Assembly (NCBI GenBank): GCA_002422175.1
Contig: DITR01000004.1
Span: 14,233-22,651, forward strand
Source of the DNA: Alcaligenaceae bacterium UBA6179
GTDB lineage: Bacteria > Pseudomonadota > Gammaproteobacteria > Burkholderiales > Burkholderiaceae_B
Direction of reading: 5' to 3'
DNA: 8,419 bases
In this document: positions 1 to 5,743 of the stretch, in pieces
Position numbering within the stretch: the stretch's first letter is position 1
How the letters are laid out: each line of letters opens with the position of its first letter
The notes under the pieces: generated by a model
Database searches by the model: none
Seen by the model: the letters and a program-made list of their open reading frames with translations, nothing else
What the model was told of the DNA's origin: nothing
Program-made: the position numbers and the translations under genes

Positions 1-461
1 GGGCGACAGATTTGTGTCATGCCAAACCAGGCCGTCACACCCGTCATACCCAACGCTCCGAGGTAAGCAGAAAGGGGGGCTTTCCTATCATCAACTTTAC
101 GCAGAGATTGAGTGTCACACAGAGCAAATTCTTGCCATCCGGTTGGGCCGACTACCGCATCACCCAACTTAAAATCGGGATGATCAGAAGCAACAACGTA
201 ACCTGCAGCCTCCCCAATCATGACTTCATTCAGCTGCTGAGAGACGGCGTATGAACGCGACTCATACATACGGCCCAACATGTAAGGGTCGATCGACAAG
301 TAGCGGTTACGGATCAGCACTTTGCCATGAGACACCGAAGGCATCTCTACATCTTCAACACGGAAATTCTCTTGCACAGGCTTGACATCGGGACGCGAGG
401 CAAGCACAACGCGTTTGTAACGACGCGGTAGATCATTGGGAAAAGTATGTTCAGCATTCAC
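1..461 (-). CDS. NADPH-dependent enone/alkenal reductase, CurA/prostaglandin-reductase-type MDR (partial)
   Basis: The 3' end is cut by the left edge; the first 153 residues are visible. They match the N-terminal GroES-like domain of the zinc-free medium-chain reductases (leukotriene B4 12-hydroxydehydrogenase, curcumin reductase CurA, YncB). Hallmarks are NRYLSIDPYMLGRM at residues 52-65, GEAAGYVV near 83-90, the VGPTGWQEF segment near 104-112 and YLGALGMTGVTAWFGM at 133-148, which leads into the nucleotide-binding fold. No structural-zinc cysteine cluster is seen. These enzymes reduce the C=C bond of alpha,beta-unsaturated carbonyls with NADPH. The start is taken as GTG at 461, one base after the stop of the oxygenase alpha gene; an in-frame GTG three codons upstream would overlap that gene, and neither has a strong ribosome site. 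As the last visible operon gene it could reduce an unsaturated ring-cleavage product (inference). The family is clear; the substrate is unknown. Confidence 0.87.
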   Translation of the reverse strand, partial: MNAEHTFPNDLPRRYKRVVLASRPDVKPVQENFRVEDVEMPSVSHGKVLIRNRYLSIDPYMLGRMYESRSYAVSQQLNEVMIGEAAGYVVASDHPDFKLGDAVVGPTGWQEFALCDTQSLRKVDDRKAPLSAYLGALGMTGVTAWFGMTQICR

Positions 462-462
462 C

Positions 463-1704
463 TTAAACACCCATCAGTTCGCGGTAATGTTTGTAGAAGG
501 CTCTGATCAATACTTCTGTAACCATGTGATCTTGCGGTTCAACATCGCGTCCGCCCATTTCAATCACTGCTGCGTGCTGAGAGTAGTGATGAGTGCCCAA
601 CTGAGATTCGCTCAACACCTCACCATCCTCCATTGCAACAAAGCCAGCAGGACCATAAAGGTTGGCGTGCCGCACGCGCAAACGGGTCATTTCATCGTCG
701 TCGTCTGCGTAGCCGAAAAACGTCCAAGCAAGTTCGAATTCGCCCGGCCCTTTTGGAATAACATGACGCATGCCGAAGGTGTTGGCCTGCTGATGAATGA
801 CCACACTAGGAAAATGAGTAATGGCCACAACCTTGCCATCTTCAAACTCGGACTTGGGCGTCACCGAATCTAAATCATTTAATACAAGCCCTTCCTTGAA
901 GCGCATGATCTCGGATGTCGCCTCAGTTTTCTTTTTGCCAACGTTGCGCGAAATCATTAAGCTGTGCCCCGAGTTCACGGGAATACTTTCAGATTGGGTA
1001 TCTGCGCGCCAAAGACCAAAGGTAATTAGAAAGGAGTGAAGTAGGGTTGCATGATATGGGTCTTTAAGGTTTTCAAAGTACAGTTTCCAATTACTTGGGA
1101 TTCGCTGACGGTTGTAACCAAGTAGCCGCAATTTTTTACCAGGAAACTGGCGATTCAAGTTGGCAAGCACTTGAGGCCCACAATAATCGTTGAAAGATGG
1201 TGGGGTTTCATGAAAGCTTGCCCATATAGAGCCACCTTCAATATGCACATTCAGTCTTTTTAAGCCATGTTTCGAATTATCAAAGTCTGAAGGCATTCCT
1301 CCTTTTCGTAGTACCCCGCGCTTCAAGGGCACACCCTGAAGTTCGCCGTCTAATGCAAAGTTCCATTGGTGGTAAGGGCAAGTGAATGACTCCTCTTTGC
1401 CTTTGTTCTTCCAGCATACTCGTGCACCTCGGTGGGCACAGCGGTTCTCCCAGACAAAAACCTCATCATTCTTACCCCTTACAACAACAACCTGTCTCTC
1501 ACCGATCCAGCTACGCTTGTATGAACCCGTTTCAGGAATTTCGCATTCGAGCGCGACATAGTTCCAGCTTGGTCCATAAAAAAACGTTTCGAGTTCGCGT
1601 TGATATAGGTCAGGGTCGGTATAAACCCAGTAAGGAACACGCGTCCACCCTTCTTTAGGCCACACACGATCTTCAGCTAAATTAGGCTTTATTTTTACCT
1701 GCAT
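463..1704 (-). CDS. Rieske aromatic ring-hydroxylating oxygenase, alpha (large) subunit, NagG/salicylate-5-hydroxylase-like
   Basis: A 413-residue catalytic subunit. The Rieske [2Fe-2S] ligands are C89, H91, C109 and H112 (CAH, then CPYHQW). The mononuclear iron site is complete: H218 and H223 in DPYHATLLH, with D360 in MEDGEV as the carboxylate, and D215 as the bridging Asp that carries electrons between neighbouring subunits. The early WPKEGWTRVPYWVYT block, LQGVPLKRG after the Rieske motif, GGMPSDFD and LGYNRQRIPSNWKL recall salicylate 5-hydroxylase NagG and its anthranilate-type relatives (recalled, not searched). The family adds oxygen to aromatic acids using electrons from a ferredoxin. 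The ATG at 1704 is preferred over an upstream TTG at 1722 because GGAGAG sits about 5 bases before the ATG and the TTG would overlap the beta-subunit stop. It follows the beta gene by 14 bases. All key residues are present, so it should be active; the exact substrate is not readable. Confidence 0.93.
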   Translation of the reverse strand: MQVKIKPNLAEDRVWPKEGWTRVPYWVYTDPDLYQRELETFFYGPSWNYVALECEIPETGSYKRSWIGERQVVVVRGKNDEVFVWENRCAHRGARVCWKNKGKEESFTCPYHQWNFALDGELQGVPLKRGVLRKGGMPSDFDNSKHGLKRLNVHIEGGSIWASFHETPPSFNDYCGPQVLANLNRQFPGKKLRLLGYNRQRIPSNWKLYFENLKDPYHATLLHSFLITFGLWRADTQSESIPVNSGHSLMISRNVGKKKTEATSEIMRFKEGLVLNDLDSVTPKSEFEDGKVVAITHFPSVVIHQQANTFGMRHVIPKGPGEFELAWTFFGYADDDDEMTRLRVRHANLYGPAGFVAMEDGEVLSESQLGTHHYSQHAAVIEMGGRDVEPQDHMVTEVLIRAFYKHYRELMGV

Positions 1705-1718
1705 GACACTCTCCTTTC

Positions 1719-2240
1719 TCAAACTGGGATGATCAAAGAACGTGTAACGTGGTGGTTGTCATAGACAGCCAAACGTTGTTTAAATTTAAATCCAATGCCA
1801 TCACGAACCAGAACGTCCAAATACTGACCTACCAGAAAAAGCGTAGGATTTTCATCAGACATCGCTTCAGTAATCATGAAGTTGGCACGAGCATGAATTT
1901 CGTTGCCTTCAAGCGCTGTCACTCTGACGCCACTGATAAAATGCCGCCAAACACGTGGCACATAAACCTGGGTTTCACGAAGTGCGACAACGCGATCTTT
2001 GACCATTGCAATGCCATCACAATAGATAGTCGCCTGGGGTAACTCTTCGTTGTAGTTTTCACGTGAGACCACTTGATACACGCAATCTTCTATAAAGTAA
2101 TCTGGAAAGCGTTCAACCTCGTCCTCGTCGAGCAGGTCGGCAATTTCTTCGTAAAACCGCCTGATCAAACCTTCTAGTGCAAGCAAATTAGCATCTACAG
2201 GCAAGGGACGGACAATTGGTTTGAGACGTTCGCGAGCCAT
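1719..2240 (-). CDS. Rieske aromatic ring-hydroxylating oxygenase, beta (small) subunit
   Basis: A 173-residue protein of the SnoaL/NTF2-like fold used by the small subunits of ring-hydroxylating oxygenases. Typical features are an N-terminal helix rich in acidic residues (LIRRFYEEIADLLDEDEVERFPDYF, residues 25-49), then DCVYQVVSRENY near 52-63, RVWRHFISGVRV near 95-106, and strands ending FKFKQRLAVYDNHHVTRSL near 151-169. The subunit is structural: it builds the alpha3beta3 oxygenase and has no cofactor motif. The ATG at 2240 has a strong GGAGGG five bases upstream, lying inside the end of the cupin gene, whose stop is one base away, so the two genes are probably translationally coupled. The beta gene precedes the alpha gene, the reverse of the common alpha-beta order. 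NagH-like identity is inferred from the NagG-like partner. Confidence 0.9.
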   Translation of the reverse strand: MARERLKPIVRPLPVDANLLALEGLIRRFYEEIADLLDEDEVERFPDYFIEDCVYQVVSRENYNEELPQATIYCDGIAMVKDRVVALRETQVYVPRVWRHFISGVRVTALEGNEIHARANFMITEAMSDENPTLFLVGQYLDVLVRDGIGFKFKQRLAVYDNHHVTRSLIIPV

Positions 2241-2241
2241 C

Positions 2242-3339
2242 TTACCCTCCGAGAGCGGCTAGGTTTGTCTGCACGCCCCGCTCGGAACCAAGCTTCAAAA
2301 TAGGTGACTTAAGGGTCTCTTGCCAAAGCAAAGACTCCATAGCGATATGTAACGGATGGTCTTGAATTGTCAGAGCCGTGAACCCTTCTTCCCGCGACGC
2401 ATGATTATGCACGGACCACCCAGGCGCTGAAAAATGTAAGTCACCCTCTTGCCATTCGATGCGTTCACCGTTAACCACACTTTTGCCATGGCCCCACATA
2501 ATGTAGTTGATGGCGGCTGAAGTATGACGATGAGGTTTATCTACTTTACCTGGCGGCAACTTTGCGATCGTTGCAAAAAAACTGTGTGATGTACCAATTC
2601 GACGCTCAGTTGCTGGGTTGTACAACACATAAAGGTGACGCCCTGTATATTTCAAATCAAGACCGTAAACATTGTTCAAGTGAGGCGAGACTTCTTTCCA
2701 AGGCCAGTGCAGCATTTTCGAGTCAATGGTGTCAATATCGACTAGCCATTCGTAACCCATCAATTGGGCGCCTTCGGTGCCGATGAGGATGGGTTTGGCG
2801 GCATTGCGGGCATTGCGTTGTTGCTCGGCCAGTACATTGTCATCCTCAGAAGCAGACATTTGGGCTTGCATTTGACCAATGTAATGAACCTCTAAGCGTT
2901 CCAGAAGGGGGGTATTGCTGTAAGACAGACGAACAAACAAGTCATTTCCGTTATTGCTATAAACAACCGGTTGCATAGAAGGCGTATTCCAGACGTCGAA
3001 TTTCTCAACCTGAAATGTCTTCTCACCACTGGCAACAGTTCCTGTTCCTCTGATGCACATGTCAACAAAGCTCGAGTTGCGCAACATGGGTTCCGATTTT
3101 TCGCCAGGTTTAAGCACGACGATATGCACATCAATACCTGGGGCGAATGATGGTACCGGGCCTGTGTTCATGGGATGATTGACGGCGGCGGCACGTCGGC
3201 CGTCGCTGGGCCGATCGATGCTTGCCAAAGACTCAATTTGTGCATCGATTTGAGCCTTGGGTAATACGACCGTTGGCCAAAAGGTCTGCTCTCTGGGTTT
3301 CGTGCCACTTACATCTATCAGGGTGACGTTGTTGTTCAT
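2242..3339 (-). CDS. Two-cupin ring-cleavage dioxygenase, gentisate 1,2-dioxygenase-like
   Basis: A 365-residue protein with two cupin barrels. The C-terminal barrel (about 250-340) carries the Fe(II) site of the gentisate/salicylate/1-hydroxy-2-naphthoate dioxygenase group: LPPGKVDKPHRHTSAAINYI with H270 and H272, VVNGERIEWQEGD, then APGWSVHNH with H311 as likely third ligand. The N-terminal barrel (about 70-150) keeps the shape (VLKPGEKSEPML, IRGTGTVASGEK, NTPLLERL) but has no HxH and no late His, so it probably binds no metal. Classical gentisate dioxygenases carry the metal in the N-terminal barrel, so this layout is unusual. Such enzymes split a ring between carboxyl- and hydroxyl-bearing carbons with O2. 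Its position just before the oxygenase genes suggests it cleaves their product. The ATG at 3339 has AGGAG 7 bases upstream. Gentisate, aminosalicylate-like or hydroxyanthranilate-like substrates are all possible. Confidence 0.82.
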   Translation of the reverse strand: MNNNVTLIDVSGTKPREQTFWPTVVLPKAQIDAQIESLASIDRPSDGRRAAAVNHPMNTGPVPSFAPGIDVHIVVLKPGEKSEPMLRNSSFVDMCIRGTGTVASGEKTFQVEKFDVWNTPSMQPVVYSNNGNDLFVRLSYSNTPLLERLEVHYIGQMQAQMSASEDDNVLAEQQRNARNAAKPILIGTEGAQLMGYEWLVDIDTIDSKMLHWPWKEVSPHLNNVYGLDLKYTGRHLYVLYNPATERRIGTSHSFFATIAKLPPGKVDKPHRHTSAAINYIMWGHGKSVVNGERIEWQEGDLHFSAPGWSVHNHASREEGFTALTIQDHPLHIAMESLLWQETLKSPILKLGSERGVQTNLAALGG

Positions 3340-3377
3340 TCTGATCTCCTATTGCATGTATGTTGTGAGATTTTCAT

Positions 3378-3393
3378 GCCTATATTTTTAGGC
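3378..3393 (-). other. Small hairpin in the only sizeable intra-operon gap
   Basis: The 66-base gap between the dehydrogenase stop and the cupin start contains GCCTA-AAAATA-TAGGC on the minus strand, a 5-bp stem with a 6-base loop. No run of T follows, so it is not a Rho-independent terminator. It could be an RNA processing or stability element, or chance. Confidence 0.2.
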
Positions 3394-3405
3394 CTGAATA
3401 GATAT

Positions 3406-4398
3406 TTATTTTTCCCAACGTATGTCAGCATTTTGGGTCAAGGGAATTGACAGACCGAGTCCAGCTTCCTGTGCCCGTTGGTAAGCCAGGGTAGCAACTG
3501 ATAAATCAGAAATGCCCATTCCCATTGACTTGAACAAAGTGACGTCACCACCGGTCAACTGGTGTTGGTTGTTAGCTATCACGTCACCTAAAGGTCGTAC
3601 GAGATTCCAGTCGTGACCACCCTTGTCAAAGTAGTCAATGAATTCGCGCGATGCTTTACGTGTGCTTGGCACATCGTCTACAGCGATCATACCAACACGA
3701 TCAAATACATCTTGATGAAACTCAGCGTTACTTGGCAAAATTGCGCCGACTGCGTTGTAATGAGCCCCTTTGGCAAGTAAATTACCATTAAAGAAAGGCG
3801 CACTTGCACGGGTTACAGTTGTTACAATTTCTGCTGAGTCGGTAGCCTGCTCAAGTGAAGACGCATCCATGACTTCCATGTCAAACATCGTGCGCACCTT
3901 GTTGCAGAAGGCTGCTCGTTTTTCGGGTGTTGGGCTCCAGACACGTAACCTTTTCAAGGGACGAACTGCATTGACTGCAGCAATTTGTGCCAACGCCTGT
4001 CGGCCAGACCCTATGATTGCCATGTCGGCAGCGTTAGACGGTGCTAACCATTTGGTGCCCAGACCCGTCATGGCTGAAGTACGCATTTGACCTAGCGCGT
4101 TAGCTTCCAAAATAGCAAGCAAGCGCCCTTCTATCGCATGGAAAAGAATGAACACGGCCTTGGCACCTTGAGGGGTGTTGACCCAGTTTTTATACCCGCA
4201 ATAACCATCCTGGGTCAGTGCTGAACCAAGAGAATGCATGGACGCTTGCGGCCCAATTGATCCGAGCGCTTTGGGGATATTGAAAGCTTTACCCTGACCA
4301 AGGTGCCGAAGCCCCTTTTCCAGCTCGGCAATGGTATCGTTTAACGTCACCAACGATGCGACATTGTCCTCGCTCAGCCAGATTGCTGATTGATGCAT
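3406..4398 (-). CDS. Ornithine cyclodeaminase/mu-crystallin family NAD(P)-dependent dehydrogenase (possible ketimine reductase)
   Basis: A 330-residue protein of normal length for the OCD/mu-crystallin family. The Rossmann motif is IIGSGRQALAQ at 128-138, preceded by LGQMRTSAMTGLGTKWLA (102-119), which includes the conserved Arg-Thr-Ser-Ala, and followed near the C terminus by LFKSMGMGISDLSVATLAYQ (288-307). The family includes ornithine and alanine dehydrogenases and ketimine reductases that interconvert amino acids and their imines. Where true ornithine cyclodeaminases carry a GGDxPGK block with a catalytic Asp, this protein reads NAVGAILPSNAEF (215-227), so the Asp is absent and the segment looks more like mu-crystallin. 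This argues against ornithine deamination (inference). The ATG at 4398 has AAGGAA about 7 bases upstream; the gene begins 18 bases after the FAH-family gene. In this operon it may handle a nitrogen-containing intermediate, or have no amino substrate at all. Confidence 0.85.
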   Translation of the reverse strand: MHQSAIWLSEDNVASLVTLNDTIAELEKGLRHLGQGKAFNIPKALGSIGPQASMHSLGSALTQDGYCGYKNWVNTPQGAKAVFILFHAIEGRLLAILEANALGQMRTSAMTGLGTKWLAPSNAADMAIIGSGRQALAQIAAVNAVRPLKRLRVWSPTPEKRAAFCNKVRTMFDMEVMDASSLEQATDSAEIVTTVTRASAPFFNGNLLAKGAHYNAVGAILPSNAEFHQDVFDRVGMIAVDDVPSTRKASREFIDYFDKGGHDWNLVRPLGDVIANNQHQLTGGDVTLFKSMGMGISDLSVATLAYQRAQEAGLGLSIPLTQNADIRWEK

Positions 4399-4416
4399 TG
4401 AATATTCCTTTTTCCT

Positions 4417-5280
4417 TTAGTTACCCTGGATAACCACATTCTTTAACCGGCCCACATTTGAGATATTCACCTCAAACACATCACCTGGTTTTAGATACCT
4501 AGGCGGTTTACGTGAAAAACCCACCCCAGCTGGGGTACCAAGGGAAATGACATCCCCAGGCACCAACTCAGTAAAGGTGGACAAGTATGAAATTGTTTGA
4601 GCGACAGAAAAGATCATGTCGGCGCCACTATCGCTTTGTACGCACTCACCATTCAGCCAGCCTTCTATGGTCATCATCTGCGCTGGGCCGGACTCATCAG
4701 GGGTGACAAGCCATGGGCCAAATGCGCCAGAGCGCATGAAGTTCTTACCTGGTGTGGCTTGATTAGAGTGGCGCTGCCAGTCACGAACAGAGTTCTCGGC
4801 CAGGCACGAGTAACCTGCTACGTAATCAAGTGCTTGCGCTTCACTAATTTGATAGGCCGTTTTGCCTATGATGACTGCCAATTCTGCCTCATAGTCGAAT
4901 TGGTCAGAAACGGTAGGTCTTTCCACCGCTGCGTCATGGCCAACCAGTGAAGAGGGGTAGCGTACGAAAATTGAAGGCTTAGATGGAACCTCCATACCGG
5001 CCTCTTGTGCGTGCTTAAAAAAATTTAAACCGACGCAAAAAATTTTTTCCGGATGGGTAATCGGAATGAGTAACTTGACGCTTTCTAGAGGCATGCCATC
5101 ACCACTGGCCAAGCGCTTGGTTGCCCGACTCACCAGCCCATCAAGTCCTTCGGAAGTGAGCGCGTCACGAAGACTAGGTTGAAAAGGTGTCTGTAAATCG
5201 TAAACCATGCTGTCAACAACCACGCCATAGTGTGGCTGAACCAACTGTGCATGGGCATGCATATAGCTTGCAAATTTCAT
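4417..5280 (-). CDS. Fumarylacetoacetate hydrolase (FAH) family protein
   Basis: A 287-residue enzyme of the FAH superfamily, which hydrolyses, isomerises or decarboxylates 2,4-dioxo or 2-oxo-enoic acids from aromatic ring cleavage. The N-terminal 70 residues form the small variable domain; the catalytic domain begins at PEKIFCVGLNFFKHAQE (78-94). Metal ligands are E131 and E133 in FDYEAELAVIIGK, with E162 in AENSVRDWQR where many family members have Asp. GKNFMRSGAFGPWLVTPDE (178-196) and GDVISLGTPAGVGFSRKPP (242-260) complete the active site. The ATG at 5280 has GGAG 8 bases upstream. It is the first gene of the operon, next to the presumed promoter region. With a gentisate-type dioxygenase nearby, fumarylpyruvate or maleylpyruvate hydrolysis is one possible role, but no maleylpyruvate isomerase is seen. 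The family is secure; the reaction is not. Confidence 0.9.
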   Translation of the reverse strand: MKFASYMHAHAQLVQPHYGVVVDSMVYDLQTPFQPSLRDALTSEGLDGLVSRATKRLASGDGMPLESVKLLIPITHPEKIFCVGLNFFKHAQEAGMEVPSKPSIFVRYPSSLVGHDAAVERPTVSDQFDYEAELAVIIGKTAYQISEAQALDYVAGYSCLAENSVRDWQRHSNQATPGKNFMRSGAFGPWLVTPDESGPAQMMTIEGWLNGECVQSDSGADMIFSVAQTISYLSTFTELVPGDVISLGTPAGVGFSRKPPRYLKPGDVFEVNISNVGRLKNVVIQGN

Positions 5281-5341
5281 TGCCTTATCTCCATTATGGA
5301 CATACTCAAAACTGCAGAGTAGTAATTTTTTTTATGAATAA

Positions 5342-5370
5342 AGTATGGCACCCAACACATAGGATCACAA
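5342..5370 (-). promoter_or_regulatory. Candidate promoter of the catabolic operon
   Basis: On the minus strand TTGTGA (5370-5365) and CATACT (5347-5342) are separated by exactly 17 bases, matching four of six positions of each sigma-70 consensus hexamer. The -10 ends about 60 bases before the FAH-family start. A weak -35 would fit an activator-dependent promoter. Other pairings in this AT-rich stretch are possible. Confidence 0.25.
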
Positions 5371-5534
5371 CGCCATCAGCGGAAAAGCATTTATTCCATT
5401 TTAGAAAAGCGTTCACTAGAAAATCAATTTCAACAAAGCATACAGAGCTAAGATTTATGTATCACTTTGAATGAGGTGTCTGCATTTAAACGCTGGGGTT
5501 AAGTTTTCTTGCTTGACTGGGCCTGCTAAACGGA

Positions 5535-5545
5535 TAACTCAGTTA
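5535..5545. promoter_or_regulatory. Perfect palindrome TAACTCAGTTA, possible operator
   Basis: Five-base perfect arms flank one central base in the middle of the divergent control region. The symmetry would suit a dimeric regulator, but the element is short and its position relative to a promoter is unproven. Confidence 0.25.
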
Positions 5546-5553
5546 ACGCATCG

Positions 5554-5587
5554 ATCTGACACAGCAACTTAAATAAATCATCTGACA
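5554..5587. repeat. Direct repeat ATCTGACA x2
   Basis: ATCTGACA occurs at 5554-5561 and again at 5580-5587, 26 bases apart start to start (about two and a half helical turns). The second copy leads into GACA-GT-TGTC (5584-5593), a 4-bp dyad. Regulator half-sites are a possible explanation; chance cannot be excluded. Confidence 0.25.
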
Positions 5588-5646
5588 GTTGTCGATGTCT
5601 TTAGCGAATTTTGCCGCATTGGAATAAGTGCTATTACCATTCAAGC

Positions 5647-5674
5647 TATCTCATCTAGCCTCTCGATAGAGATA
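5647..5674. promoter_or_regulatory. Nested inverted repeat overlapping a -10-like GATAAT, possible operator for the permease gene
   Basis: TATCTC (5647-5652) and GAGATA (5669-5674) are perfect inverted 6-base arms 16 bases apart. Inside lies a second dyad, TCTC-GATA-GAGA (5661-5672), sharing its right arm. The right arm runs into GATAAT (5671-5676), a reasonable plus-strand -10 hexamer, though I see no good -35. The site is about 70 bases before the permease start. Confidence 0.27.
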
Positions 5675-5743
5675 ATGTCCTAAAAGCTAGCGTGTTTTAA
5701 TTTGGAAAAATATTTCTTTGAATAACATCGGGCAGACAATATT

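Larger units (their letters stand above)
5281..5743. promoter_or_regulatory. Divergent intergenic control region between the catabolic operon and the permease
   Basis: These 463 bases hold no gene I can support. The side next to the operon includes an 8-T run and AT-rich leader. The central part carries several short symmetrical or repeated motifs, listed separately: a 28-base nested dyad, a perfect TAACTCAGTTA palindrome and a repeated ATCTGACA. Both flanking genes are transcribed outward, so the region should contain their two promoters and the binding sites of a regulator, most likely the LysR protein encoded two genes away (inference). Confidence 0.6.

Noticed and set aside
436..873. Open frame of 145 codons on the plus strand
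   Set aside because: It lies almost entirely opposite the Rieske alpha gene, has no recognisable domain and no ribosome site; it is a shadow of the real gene.
5187..5474. Open frame of 95 codons on the plus strand reaching into the control region
   Set aside because: It starts inside the FAH-family gene, has no ribosome site or recognisable sequence, and ends in the middle of a promoter region.
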